From assembly GCA_903827375.1 (NCBI GenBank), contig CAIKHZ010000200.1, forward strand, positions 1 to 64,000: DNA of 64,000 bases, written 5' to 3'. Position numbers and translations under genes: made by a program. Shown here piece after piece: positions 44,458-54,310 of the stretch (its first letter is position 1; every line of letters begins with the position of its first letter). Under the pieces are notes generated by a model. It saw only the letters and a program-made list of their open reading frames with translations. It searched no databases and was not told the origin of the DNA. Source of the DNA: Akkermansiaceae bacterium. Lineage in GTDB: Bacteria > Verrucomicrobiota > Verrucomicrobiia > Verrucomicrobiales > Akkermansiaceae.

Positions 44458-45509
44458 CACTTTGCCTCAGCGATCATTGCCAAAATATTGGCAACCGGGG
44501 TGCCGGCCTGCACGTTGTGGCAGGAACAACAGATGTAGCCACCGTCCCGACCCAGGGTATCGATGCAGGTGCGGGTTTCGCGGCGGACATCCTCGGTACT
44601 GCCAAACGGCAACACATGCTGGTTGTCAATTCCGCCATGAAAGATGACCTGTGAGCCAAAATCCTGCTGAAGGGCGGCCCGCTCCATGCCGGGGCAGATA
44701 TGCTGGATCGGGTTGAGGACATCCACGCCGCAAGAGAGGATCTGGGGCAACAGCGGCCTCACCGCTCCATCACTGTGATAGAGAACTTTTTTGCCGTGGC
44801 TGTGGATCAAATCACACCAGTTTTTCAGGCGGATCCGGAAGTGGCGGTCCCATGCGGCCGGTGCCAGCAACAGGCTCTCCTGAGTGCCCATGTCGTCGCT
44901 GATAAACACCAGGTCGATGTGCTCACCCATCTCAACCAGAAAGCGATCAAGCATCACCGTCTGGATCGCATCAATGCGCTCCAAGGTCGCTTCAAGAAAA
45001 TCCGGCTCCGCCACGATATCCATCAGCGCGTTCTCTAACCCCCGCATCTGGCAATATATCTCAAAATGCGAGACCCACGGGCCGATGGTCGCAAATTGCA
45101 ACGCGCGGGCTTGCCGGGCCCATGCCTTGGCTCCGGCGTAGTCAAAATTCGCCGGATCCGGCCATAGCGGATAGGCATCCAGCTGGGCCTCTGTCTCAAA
45201 CGACGCCAGTGGCGGGTCGCCAAATTCTTGATAGGTGGCTGGTCCCGCCTGGATCATCCGGGTGGGCACGCCCCACATGGTGCGGCCATTCCCTTCGTTG
45301 GGGTCGAAGCGGCCGCCACCGTAACCGGGAAATACCCAGACGATTTTGTCGAGCCCGAGTGCATGATAGACCGCGAGTTCGTCGCTGTGGCCGACGTGCT
45401 TTCGCAACGATTGGAGCACTTCCGGGGTGACCCATAGATCCACCGGCGTGCGGTCAGTGGGTTGGCGGTCGAGGGTTGATAGAATCCGTTCTCTGGGCGT
45501 CATTGCCAA
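44454..45509 (-). CDS. UroD-fold family protein
   Basis: 351 residues. 'TPRERILSTLDRQPTDRTPVDLW' is the typical N-terminus of the uroporphyrinogen decarboxylase superfamily. The central part has 'DLVFISDDMGTQESLLLAPAAWDRHF', the C-terminal part 'KKVLYHSDGAVRPLLPQILSCGVDVLNPIQ' and 'GGYICCSCHNVQAGTPVANILAM'. H-S-D-G replaces the H-x-C-G of the relative at 32255, and the last block has the cluster CCSCHN. These differences place it in another branch, often linked to methyl or sugar metabolism genes but of unknown reaction. It converges on the Hpt gene. Confidence 0.8.
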   Translation of the reverse strand: MAMTPRERILSTLDRQPTDRTPVDLWVTPEVLQSLRKHVGHSDELAVYHALGLDKIVWVFPGYGGGRFDPNEGNGRTMWGVPTRMIQAGPATYQEFGDPPLASFETEAQLDAYPLWPDPANFDYAGAKAWARQARALQFATIGPWVSHFEIYCQMRGLENALMDIVAEPDFLEATLERIDAIQTVMLDRFLVEMGEHIDLVFISDDMGTQESLLLAPAAWDRHFRIRLKNWCDLIHSHGKKVLYHSDGAVRPLLPQILSCGVDVLNPIQHICPGMERAALQQDFGSQVIFHGGIDNQHVLPFGSTEDVRRETRTCIDTLGRDGGYICCSCHNVQAGTPVANILAMIAEAKC

Positions 45510-45535
45510 GTTGCGTCGTGAGTGAACCCTGCATA

Positions 45536-47209
45536 TCAGGGCTGTTTGAGGAGTTTGAGTTTGCGGGCGATCGCAGCCGCCTTGTCCGGCTGCTTCGCCC
45601 CTTCGTAGGCCCGTTGCAATCCCAGCAGGGTCTCACGGTCGTTAGGAAATACCACCAGCGCATCGTTAAATGCCTCGATGGCTTCAGGTAGCTTATTTTC
45701 AGTTAGATAATACTCCCCGAGGGATGCAAGCATTGGAGTGAGCACCACAGGCGGATAGAGCAGCACCGGTGGCCGCTGGCGGTCCGCTGCCGCATGGAAC
45801 CAGTTGTATGCCGTGCCGCGCAGGTTGGCGGGTCCGGCCAAGGCGAGACGGGCGTGGTCTTCACTGGCGAGCAATTCGATTGCACGAAACGAGCGCGTCC
45901 ATGCCGAGCGCTCGCCACTTTCAGCGGCCTCGTTTTGGGCCTTGGCCATTTGCTCTCCGTGAAACGCCAGTGCAGCGGCGGCTTTTCTCGCCTCATCGAG
46001 GTTGCCTTCCTCCACCAGACGGCGGATCTCCAGTGCAATGCGCATGCCGTCGATCCCCCAATAGGCCAGGCATGCGTTATGATAGGGGACGATCGCGGCT
46101 GGTTTGGGCAGCGCCGCAAGCGCCAGCGCGCTATCGCCGGGTTTGCCGCGCCGCATGAGCAAGCGCGCCGGCAGCGTGGCGGCCTCCCACAGCATCATCC
46201 GCACACCTGCTGACGAGGCGCGGGCGACCGGCAGCGGTTCGTCGGCCAAGCGCTTGGCAGCGGCTAGGGCTGCATCAAACTGCCCGCTGGAGGCCAGCGC
46301 CACCAATCGGTAGCACTCCGCCTTGACCCAATCAGGACAATCAGCCAATGTGGTTTTGTTAGCCTTCATCCACTGCGCAAACCCGGTCGAGGCTCGACCG
46401 AAGTCAGTGACAGCCGCCGCGTGTTCGCCGCAGCGCCACTCGTAATGTCCTAACAAATGGCAATAGGGTGGGTAGTCTGGATCCATTGCCCAGAGTTTTC
46501 GGGCCAAGTCAAGAGAAGGCGTTAGATCCAATGCTTCGGCGCGGATGAGCAACAAGGCGTTGAGTGGCAGCGGGCTCTCGGGATGGGCTTTGATCAAGGC
46601 GCTGAGTTCATCCTCGGACTGCTGCTGGAGCGGGGTGGCCGAACCCATCTCATCGTATCCGCCGCGTGCAAACAACGCGCCAAACACGGCGGATTGCATG
46701 TCATTGGGAAACTTTTTGGCGACTTTGTGAAAGGCTGCTGCAGCGGCCACCGGTCCGTCTTTCAAATAGGTGCCCAAGCTAAATGCGTAGCCGCGCTCGA
46801 GTTCGGTGCCCTGTCCTTGGTCGAGCAAATCGAGCATGCGTTCCACTGCGGCACTGCGCGCCTTGCTGGTGGGGGGGGTGGGCACCAGCAGCGATATGGC
46901 CATGCCCCAATGGGCGAGCAGGCAATTCGGATCGGCGCGCATGGCGAGAGCAAAATGGCGGCTGGCTTCAAATTCCCAACCGGCATGGAGGTGATTGAGT
47001 CCCTGAATGACAGCGGCCTGAGCCTTGTCGGAGGCGGCAGTAACGGCCATGGTGATGCCACCGGGAAACTCCCTGGGTGTCGGCGCTGCCAAGGCCTTGA
47101 CTGACGCGGGAATCGCGTCTTCAAGTGGCGGTGCCTCTTTGCCCGGAGCATAACAGCAAAGGCCGAGCGCCGTCCCTATTGCCAACCAAATTGCTGTCCA
47201 TTTGCTCAT
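45536..47209 (-). CDS. Secreted tetratricopeptide-repeat protein
   Basis: 557 residues from the ATG at 47209 (MSKWTAIWLAIGTALGLCCY), chosen for its signal peptide; the frame stays open to 47512 without plausible coding content. Repeated helical pairs such as 'VIQGLNHLHAGWEFEASRHFALAMRADPNCLLAHWGMAISL', 'PPYCHLLGHYEWRCGEHAAAVTDFGRA' and 'GEYYLTENKLPEAIEAFNDALVVFPNDRETLLGLQRAYEGAK' are TPR units. The Cys in LGLCC may be a lipidation site. It probably acts as a protein-interaction scaffold in the envelope. It is the gene after pruA on the same strand, with a 43-bp gap. Confidence 0.75.
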   Translation of the reverse strand: MSKWTAIWLAIGTALGLCCYAPGKEAPPLEDAIPASVKALAAPTPREFPGGITMAVTAASDKAQAAVIQGLNHLHAGWEFEASRHFALAMRADPNCLLAHWGMAISLLVPTPPTSKARSAAVERMLDLLDQGQGTELERGYAFSLGTYLKDGPVAAAAAFHKVAKKFPNDMQSAVFGALFARGGYDEMGSATPLQQQSEDELSALIKAHPESPLPLNALLLIRAEALDLTPSLDLARKLWAMDPDYPPYCHLLGHYEWRCGEHAAAVTDFGRASTGFAQWMKANKTTLADCPDWVKAECYRLVALASSGQFDAALAAAKRLADEPLPVARASSAGVRMMLWEAATLPARLLMRRGKPGDSALALAALPKPAAIVPYHNACLAYWGIDGMRIALEIRRLVEEGNLDEARKAAAALAFHGEQMAKAQNEAAESGERSAWTRSFRAIELLASEDHARLALAGPANLRGTAYNWFHAAADRQRPPVLLYPPVVLTPMLASLGEYYLTENKLPEAIEAFNDALVVFPNDRETLLGLQRAYEGAKQPDKAAAIARKLKLLKQP

Positions 47210-47252
47210 GCGGAGACCCTTCCACAGCTCCGCCCCAGCGCCAAGCGCTAAA

Positions 47253-48885
47253 TCAATCCGCTTGCAGGAACGGGTATTTGTAGTCTGTGGGTGAGAGGAA
47301 GGTTTCCTTGATGGTGCGGGGAGAAACCCAGCGCAGCAGATTGATTTTTGCACCCGCCTTGTCGTTGGTGCCACTTCCTCGGGCACCGCCAAAGGGTTGC
47401 TGGCCAACGACGGCGCCGGTGCATTTGTCGTTGATATAGAAATTGCCTGCGGAGTTGCTGAGTTTGGAAGTGGCCAATTCGATGGCATAGCGGTCTTGGG
47501 CGAGAATGGCACCGGTAAGAGCGTAGATGGAAGTGGCGTCGATCAATTCGAGCGTTTGCACGAACTCATTCTCATCATAGACAAACACCGTCAGCACCGG
47601 CCCGAACAATTCCTCGCACATGGTCACGTAGCGGGGATTGGTGGTGACCAAGATGGTTGGCTCGATGAAGTAGCCGCGGCTCTTGTCATAGTTGCCACCG
47701 GCAATGATTTCAACCTCGTCACTTTGGCGGGCCGCTTCAATATAGGTCACCAATTTGTCGAAACTTTTCTCGTCGATGACCGCATTCACAAAGTTGGTGA
47801 AATCCTCCGTTGGCCCCATCTTCATGTCTTTCAAATCAGCTAACACATAACCTTTGACCTCATCCCACAGGTTGCTAGGGATATAAGCGCGTGACGCTGC
47901 TGAGCATTTCTGGCCTTGGTATTCGAAAGCGCCCCTGGCTAGAGCTACGGCCAGGGATTTTGGTTCGGCGGACTTATGCGCCATAATGAAATCCTTGCCA
48001 CCGGTTTCCCCGACAATCCGCGGATAGGAACGGTAGTTGTGAATATTGTTGCCTATCGCCTGCCAGATGCTTTGAAACACCTCCGTGCTGCCTGTGAAGT
48101 GAATTCCGGCAAAATCCTTGTGCTTGAAGATCACCTCAGCGGCATCCGGCCCGCTCGGATAGATCAAATTGATCACCCCATCCGGCACCCCGGCCTGCTG
48201 GAATACCTCCATCAGAACATTCGCCGCATACACCTGGGTGTTGCTCGGCTTCCACACCACCACATTGCCCATCAAAGCGCAACTGCTCGGCAGGTTGCCG
48301 GCGATGGCTGTGAAATTGAACGGCGTGAGTGCATACACAAACCCCTCCAGCGGCCGCCACTCCAAGCGGTTCCACACGCCCGGTCCGGAGATCGGTTGCT
48401 CGGCGTAGATCTCGGCCATATACTGAACATTGAAGCGAAGGAAATCCGCCAGCTCGCAGGCACTGTCAATTTCCGCTTGGAACGCATTCTTGCTTTGGCC
48501 TAACATGGTCGCGGCATTCACCATGGCGCGATATGGGCCGGCGATCAATTCGGCCGCCTTGAGGAAGATAGAGGCGCGGTGTTCCCAGCTCAAGGCGGCC
48601 CACTGGCCTTTGGCTGCCAGAGCTGCGTCTATGGCCAGGCCGACGTGGGACTTATCGCTCTTGTGGAAAACCCCGAGGGTGTGCTGATGATCGTGCGGGG
48701 GGAGCCAAGCGAATGGTGTTGCCGCTGCGGACCTGCTGGCCGCCGATGTACATGGGGATATCCAATTCCTTGCCACGCATTTCATTTAGCATGGCTTGCA
48801 ACTCCTTGCGCTCCACGCTTCCTGGAGCATAACTCTTTACGGGTTCATTCACCGCAACCGGCACTTTGTAAATTCCTTTTGGCAT
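47253..48885 (-). pseudogene. pruA: L-glutamate gamma-semialdehyde dehydrogenase, frameshifted near the N-terminus
   Basis: The main frame (47253-48785) carries a PruA-type aldehyde dehydrogenase: 'NAATMLGQSKNAFQAEIDSACELADFLRFNVQYMAEIYAEQP', 'ETGGKDFIMAHKSAEP' (catalytic Glu) and 'FEYQGQKCSAASRAYIP' (catalytic Cys). Its first 30 residues are not PruA-like. The proper N-terminus, 'MPKGIYKVPVAVNEPVKSYAPGSVERKE...DIPMYIGGQQVRSGNTIRLAPP', is in another frame from 48885 and joins 'HDHQHTLGVFHKSDK' if one base is dropped from the G6 run at 48697-48702 (C6 in the gene). It oxidises glutamate semialdehyde in proline breakdown. This may be a true mutation or a homopolymer sequencing error. No proline dehydrogenase gene is nearby. 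Confidence 0.85.
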
Positions 48886-49361
48886 GATCATCGTTGTTGT
48901 TTGGCTGGTCCTGACGCATTCTAAAATCGTCCAAGCACCCCCCCCCAATTTTGCTGAAAATCTCCCCGGCTGGCGATCCCACATCGGCCAAGGTCACGCT
49001 GCGGGATCGGACACCAAGAGCGGGATGCATGGGAGAGTGTCCTCGCCGCAGAGGATGCCTATCCAATGCGCCGTGCCAAGAAATTTCTCGAAAATCTTCC
49101 ACGGTCGATTGCAGCGCAGCAATGCTCTCCAGTGCGTCTCGGCATCTAGCCAAACCGTGTCCCGCTCCGATTGCTATCGCCGCCATCCATCCTTGGGCCT
49201 AGGATTTTCGCAAAACGGGCAGTGAATTCGCGGATTAAACATTGTGCGGCGCGGCGACTCGCTGTCTGATGGGCCGACGCTTCGCTGGCTTTGAGCTGGG
49301 CATGAACCTCAGACGTAATTCCCCCAACTCATCGATATTGGAATGTCAATTTAACTCCCAA
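48886..49361. other. Intergenic region, 476 bp, no gene recognised
   Basis: It lies between divergent pruA and the GH127-type gene. A run of nine C occurs at 48938-48946. Frames on both strands are short or overlap each other and show no domain. Both promoters are expected here, but no convincing -35/-10 pair stands out. Confidence 0.55.
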
Positions 49362-52300
49362 ATGCTCATGTGCGTGATCCGCTTTCTCACCTGCCAAATA
49401 TCCCTCCTTGCCATGGCCCATGCCGCTGCCAATCCTTCCGCACCACCCGAGGTGGCTAGGCCGCTGCCAATGACTGCGGTGCGTCTCACCGGCGGGCCGC
49501 TCAAGCAGGCGCAGGACCTCGACGCCAAGTACCTGTTATCGCTGGAAGTGGACCGCTTGGTGGCTGGTTACCGCCTGCGGGCCGGCCTCGAAGCGAAGGC
49601 CAAGGGCTACGGCGGTTGGGACTCGGTGGAAGGCAAACAGCTGACCGGGCACATCGCAGGGCACTATCTTTCGGCAGTTAGCCTCATGTTTGCCGCCACC
49701 GGTGACGTCAGGTTCCAACAGCGTGCCGATCAACTCGTCGCACAATTCAAGGAGGTCCAGGACAAGCGCGGCACGGGATATCTCGGCGCTCTAACAGACG
49801 CGAAAGGCCAGGATGCAGCGGTCATTTTCGAGCAGGAGGTGGCGGCGGGCAAGATCCACTCGGGCGGGTTTGATCTCAATGGCATGTGGTCGCCGTATTA
49901 CGTGCTTCACAAGACGTATGCCGGGTTGCGCGATGCGTACCGATTTGCCGGCAGCAAGACAGCGCTCGAGCTTGAGGTGAAGTTTGCGGCGTGGGCGGAG
50001 CGGATTTTTGCCAAATTGGATGCGACGCAGATTCAGACGATCCTCAACACCGAGTTTGGCGGCATGAACGAAGTGATGGTGGACCTTTATGTGGATACCG
50101 GCGACTCGCGCTGGTTGGAATTGTCCCGCAAGTTTGAGCACCACCTCGTTACCGACGGGCTCAAGCAGCAAAAGGACGTGCTGCCCGGCAAGCACGGCAA
50201 TACCCAGATACCGAAGCTCCTCGGATCGATGGAACGCTATGCCGCCACCGGTGATGCAGCGGATTTAACGGCCGCGTCATTTTTCTGGGAGCGTGTTGCC
50301 CACCATCACAGTTATGCCACGGGCGGCGATGGCAAGGACGAGTACTTCGGCGAACCCGACCACTTCGACGAGCGCATCGATGGCCGCACCGCCGAGTCCT
50401 GCAATGTGTATAACATGCTCAAGCTGACCCGCCGCTTGTTTGCCTACGGCCCATCCGCCGCCTACGGGGATTTCCAAGAGCGAGCCTTGTTCAACCACGT
50501 CCTCGGATCGATCGACCCGAAGAATGGCTCGACTTGTTACATGGTGCCGGTGGGCCGCGGGGTGGAGCGGGAGTACTCGGATATGTTAGGAAGTTTCACC
50601 TGCTGCGTGGGCAGTGGCATGGAGAGTCATGCGTTGCACGGCGACGGGATCTATTATGAGAATGGCGACAAACTCTGGATCAACTTATATGCGCCATCGA
50701 CAGCCACCTGGCAAGTGGCCGGCGTCAAGCTCGAAATGAGCACTGAGTTTCCGATGGGCGAAACTGCCAGTCTGCGTCTCAAGTTGGCCGCACCCAAGGA
50801 ATTCACGCTTGCCTTGCGCAAACCATGGTGGATCCAAGACGGCTTTACTATCAAGATAAACGGTCTGGTACCCGTCGGTCAATCCTCGGCGGACCAACCC
50901 GCCAACACCGGCTGTTTTGTCGAATTTCGGCGCACATGGCACGATGGCGACACGGTCGAGATTGAGCTGCCCAAGTCGCTGCATCTGGAACCTCTGCCGG
51001 ACAATCCGAATCGCGTCGCCATCTTGTGGGGACCGCTGGTGCTGGCCGGCAAGATCGGCGGCGTTGTGCCCGGTAAACATGCCGACGACCTCAAGTCCAT
51101 TCCGGTGCTCGTTGCGGCAGGCAGGCCGATCGACGAATGGCTCAAGCCGGTGGCGGGGCAGCCAGGTGTGTTTCGCAGTGAGGGGGTTGGCCGTGAGAGC
51201 GAGGTGGAATTGCTGCCGTTCTATCAACTGCACCGCCATCGTTACGCCGCCTACTGGGACCTTTACACCCCCGAGAGTTGGAAGGAAAAATCCGACGAAA
51301 TCGCCCGTCAGCGCCAACGCCAGCTCAAACTGGAAGCTGCCACCGTCGCATTCGTCCAACCCGGCGAAATGCAACCCGAGCGCGACTTTCATCAACAAGG
51401 CGAAGACACTGCGCCGGAACGCGTGATGGGCCGGGCTTGCCGCCGTGGCAGCAAGTGGTTTTCATTTGATATCCCCGTGGATGCGACCAAGCCCATGGCG
51501 GTGGTGGCAACCTATACCCGCGATGAATGGCGGCGGCGGACATTTGATATTTTGATAGACGGGGTGAAAATTGCCGAGCAAGTGATCGAGCAGCGCGGAC
51601 CCCAACAATTTTTCGACGTTCAATACGCGCTTCCGCCGGAGTTGGTGAAGGACAAGACGAAGGTCACGTTGCGGTTCCAAGCTACGGCTGGCAACGAGAT
51701 TGGCGCGGTGTTCGGCTTGCGGATGATCCGTGCCGAGGCCATGCCCGCCATCCTACAAATCTCGCCGCCTGAGAATGACTTTTTTTCCAAGCAACTTGAT
51801 TTTCACGGCATTCCCATCAAGGCCCACAAGGTGGTGAGCGACGCCGCTTTGCAAGAAGCGTACCAACGGCTGAACATGCTCATGGAACATCAACCGACGG
51901 TGCTTGCTAATTTGGTTAGGGCAGGTGCCCAATTGCATATCATTGGCAAGCAACAGGTGACCTCGGATCTGCCAGAGCACCGACACATGAAGGGCCAGAA
52001 AATCGAATCCTACGGCGGTTTGACGGTGGATGAGCGCACCCGCGGCTTGGGTGGGTTGCTCACATCGTGCGGCGAGGAAAACTTGCTTCGATTGGAAAAT
52101 GACCACTACCGGGGCCGCGACATCTGCGTGCACGAATTTGCCCATAACATCCGCAATGCCGGCATGACCGCCGATGTGCGCAAACGCTTCGACGAGCAAC
52201 GCGAACGCTCACTCAAAAACAAATTGTGGGTTGGATCCTATGCGGGAAGCAATCCCGACGAGTTTTTTGCGGAGCTGACGATGTGGTACTTCGGGACGTT

Positions 52301-52457
52301 TGGCGACATGGGGATGCAGGGGCCCAAGCCTGAGAATGGCAAGGAGGGCTTGCGCAAATACGATCCGGAAGCCTTCGCCCTGTTTGACGAATTCTATTCA
52401 GGACGAATCAAAATCGACGAGGTTAAGGAAGGTGCGGGGCGGCGCCGTCATGAGTGA
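49362..52457 (+). CDS. GH127-like beta-L-arabinofuranosidase with C-terminal HEXXH domain
   Basis: 1,031 residues from the ATG at 49362, chosen because a signal peptide (MLMCVIRFLTCQISLLAMAH) begins there; the frame extends to 49242. Residues about 25-650 are DUF1680/GH127: 'LTGHIAGHYLSAVSLM', 'NTEFGGMNEVMVDLY', and the zinc-thiolate residues E345 and C347 (AESCNVYNM) with C414 and C415 (FTCCVGSGMESHALHGDGIYY), matching the known Glu-Cys-Cys-Cys site in which one Cys is the nucleophile. A beta-sandwich follows (about 680-790). The last 230 residues hold HEFAH at 924-928 and 'NPDEFFAEL' (E967/E971), a gluzincin-like metallopeptidase pattern. It overlaps the POT transporter start by 8 bp. Confidence 0.85.
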   Translation: MLMCVIRFLTCQISLLAMAHAAANPSAPPEVARPLPMTAVRLTGGPLKQAQDLDAKYLLSLEVDRLVAGYRLRAGLEAKAKGYGGWDSVEGKQLTGHIAGHYLSAVSLMFAATGDVRFQQRADQLVAQFKEVQDKRGTGYLGALTDAKGQDAAVIFEQEVAAGKIHSGGFDLNGMWSPYYVLHKTYAGLRDAYRFAGSKTALELEVKFAAWAERIFAKLDATQIQTILNTEFGGMNEVMVDLYVDTGDSRWLELSRKFEHHLVTDGLKQQKDVLPGKHGNTQIPKLLGSMERYAATGDAADLTAASFFWERVAHHHSYATGGDGKDEYFGEPDHFDERIDGRTAESCNVYNMLKLTRRLFAYGPSAAYGDFQERALFNHVLGSIDPKNGSTCYMVPVGRGVEREYSDMLGSFTCCVGSGMESHALHGDGIYYENGDKLWINLYAPSTATWQVAGVKLEMSTEFPMGETASLRLKLAAPKEFTLALRKPWWIQDGFTIKINGLVPVGQSSADQPANTGCFVEFRRTWHDGDTVEIELPKSLHLEPLPDNPNRVAILWGPLVLAGKIGGVVPGKHADDLKSIPVLVAAGRPIDEWLKPVAGQPGVFRSEGVGRESEVELLPFYQLHRHRYAAYWDLYTPESWKEKSDEIARQRQRQLKLEAATVAFVQPGEMQPERDFHQQGEDTAPERVMGRACRRGSKWFSFDIPVDATKPMAVVATYTRDEWRRRTFDILIDGVKIAEQVIEQRGPQQFFDVQYALPPELVKDKTKVTLRFQATAGNEIGAVFGLRMIRAEAMPAILQISPPENDFFSKQLDFHGIPIKAHKVVSDAALQEAYQRLNMLMEHQPTVLANLVRAGAQLHIIGKQQVTSDLPEHRHMKGQKIESYGGLTVDERTRGLGGLLTSCGEENLLRLENDHYRGRDICVHEFAHNIRNAGMTADVRKRFDEQRERSLKNKLWVGSYAGSNPDEFFAELTMWYFGTFGDMGMQGPKPENGKEGLRKYDPEAFALFDEFYSGRIKIDEVKEGAGRRRHE

Positions 52458-53940
52458 TTTGCCTGTTGCCACCGAGGTGGCCATTGCAACCCGGCATCCG
52501 CTCGGGCTGCGCACGCTGTTTTTCACCGAGATGTGGGAACGCTTCAGCTATTATGGCATGCGTGCCTTACTGGTGCTCTTCATGGTAAGGCAAACTGCCT
52601 CTGGCGGCATGGGCCTCAACGATGAGGTCGCCACGGCCATCTACGGCCTTTACACGGCAGGCGTCTATCTGATGGCACTGCCAGGTGGTTGGATCGCTGA
52701 CCGGATCTGCGGTGCCCAGCGCACGGTGTGGTATGGCGGCATCATCATTGCGCTGGGGCATTTCACGCTGGCGCTTCCGTGGACCCAGACGTTTTACTGT
52801 GGCTTGGTCTTGGTAGTCGTGGGTAGCGGCATCCTCAAACCGAATATGAGCACCTTGGTCGGTGAACTCTATCCGGAAGGCGGTGCCCGCAGAGACGCCG
52901 GCTTCACCATCTTCTACATGGGCGTCAATCTTGGCGCGGCACTTGGGCCGCTGGCCTGCTGCTATCTCGCCCAGTGCCTCGGCTGGCATTGGGGGTTCGC
53001 CGCAGCTGGCATCGGCATGGTTCTGGGGCTGGGACAATTCCGATGGACGCGTCACTTGCTTGGAAATGCCGGGGCCGCCCTGCCGGACCGCCAGCGTGTG
53101 GGCCGGGTTGGCATAGGGGTAATGGTCGGCGCTGTGGCGGCAGTGCTTGGCTCGATCGGGCTGATTTTTGCCGGGATAATCGTTGTCTATCCACCGGCCG
53201 TCGCTCGGTTTGCGTCGCTGGGTATCGTGCTTATCGCTGCGGCCTATTTCGCTCATGTGTTGTTATTGCGAGGGCTGGACGTCCTCGAACAGCGGCGGGT
53301 TTGGCTCATTTTGGTATTATTTCTTGCTGCCGCGTTATTTTGGGCCGGGTTTGAGCAGGCGGGCTCGTCGTTTAATTTGTTTGCCGAGCGCTACACTGAG
53401 CGCGAGATCGGAACCGGCGGATTTGTGATTCCGGCCGGCTGGTTCCAATCACTGGGCGCGGTATTTGTCATCGCGCTGGCTCCGGTGATGGCCGCCCTCT
53501 GGGTGGCCTTGGCCCGAAATATGTGGAATCCGTCTATTCCGATGAAGTTTGGCTTTGGCCTGCTATTCTTGGCGCTGGGCTTCGGCGTCATGGCTGCAGC
53601 GGCGGGTTTCGTCGCCGCTGGCAAACAGGTCATGCCCGTTTGGTTGGTCGCCACCTATCTGATTCACACGATCGGCGAGTTGTGCCTCAGCCCGGTCGGG
53701 CTAAGCTCGGTGAGTAAACTCGCCCCTCGAAAACTCGCCGGCCAAATGATGGGATTGTGGTTCCTAGCATCGGCCCTCGGAAACCTCCTCGCCGGGCTGT
53801 TAGCCGGAGCGCTGACTTCCGATGGCATTCAGCACTGGCCCCTCATGTATCTCAAAATAGCGGTTTTCCCGGTTGCTGCCGGGCTGCTGCTGATCGCTTT
53901 TTCCAAGCGCTTGGCCGGTCTGGCACCCGACGTGAGGTAG
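52450..53940 (+). CDS. POT family proton-dependent oligopeptide transporter
   Basis: 496 residues, MFS fold with 12 or more membrane segments. The proton-coupling motif is in 'FTEMWERFSYYGMRALLVLFMV' (E-x-x-E-R-F-x-Y-Y). The PTR2 signatures are 'GGIIIALGHFTLAL', 'GSGILKPNMSTLVGELYPEGGARRDAGFTIFYMGVNLGAALGPL' and 'TIGELCLSPVGLSSVSKLAPRKLAGQMMGLWFLASALGNLLAG'. It imports di- and tripeptides with protons across the inner membrane. The start at 52450 lies inside the upstream glycosidase/peptidase gene, so the two are translationally coupled. That link fits a peptide or glycopeptide being cut outside and then imported. Confidence 0.93.
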   Translation: MSDLPVATEVAIATRHPLGLRTLFFTEMWERFSYYGMRALLVLFMVRQTASGGMGLNDEVATAIYGLYTAGVYLMALPGGWIADRICGAQRTVWYGGIIIALGHFTLALPWTQTFYCGLVLVVVGSGILKPNMSTLVGELYPEGGARRDAGFTIFYMGVNLGAALGPLACCYLAQCLGWHWGFAAAGIGMVLGLGQFRWTRHLLGNAGAALPDRQRVGRVGIGVMVGAVAAVLGSIGLIFAGIIVVYPPAVARFASLGIVLIAAAYFAHVLLLRGLDVLEQRRVWLILVLFLAAALFWAGFEQAGSSFNLFAERYTEREIGTGGFVIPAGWFQSLGAVFVIALAPVMAALWVALARNMWNPSIPMKFGFGLLFLALGFGVMAAAAGFVAAGKQVMPVWLVATYLIHTIGELCLSPVGLSSVSKLAPRKLAGQMMGLWFLASALGNLLAGLLAGALTSDGIQHWPLMYLKIAVFPVAAGLLLIAFSKRLAGLAPDVR

Positions 53941-54310
53941 GCGACTGGCAGAGCGGATTTTCGCACGGCCGATGGGGTCAGTCCTCGCATGGTAACATTC
54001 GTTAGATCCCTCCCTCGTCCGCCTGCAGTCGATACGTGGGGGGGGGCGAACCTGCTCTCACCGTTGTCAGACGGGAGGTTGAACACTGAGTTTTGTGCCC
54101 AGTGAGGCCGTGCAGGCGGAGAATGATCCGGCCGAATTTCTGTCCTGCCATCACCCCGAATAGACAAAATCTGAAACAAATTCCTTGGCAAGGCTGGCCG
54201 GATCGCTATTTTTTGGTGCTTGAGGCGGTTTCTATGATATTGACGAAATTCACCATTTCCCAGCATTGTGCCACCAGCCATTTCAACATCCAACAAACAC
54301 CCAGTAAAAT
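53941..54310. other. Intergenic region, 370 bp, with a dispersed repeat
   Basis: Between the POT transporter and the DUF1080 gene. It holds a G9 tract (54038-54046) and dispersed-repeat copy 3 directly after it. No coding frame with recognisable content is seen. The promoter of the DUF1080 gene should lie in the A/T-richer 54180-54310. Confidence 0.55.
54052..54094 (+). repeat. Dispersed repeat, copy 3
   Basis: It shares CTGCTCTCAC, CGTTGTC, GAGGTTGAACAC and TGAGTTT with the copies at 7160 and 24208. The shared frame reads VVRREVEH followed by a stop, the same ending as in copy 1, although no gene precedes it here. Confidence 0.6.

Noticed and set aside
48938-48946. C9 tract (and similar G8-G10 tracts at 11360, 54038 and 60603) as phase-variation switches
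   Set aside because: They lie outside coding sequence and no promoter spacing can be assigned, so there is no evidence for switching.
48652-48984. Separate 110-residue gene upstream of pruA
   Set aside because: It is the true PruA N-terminus in the shifted frame, not an independent gene.
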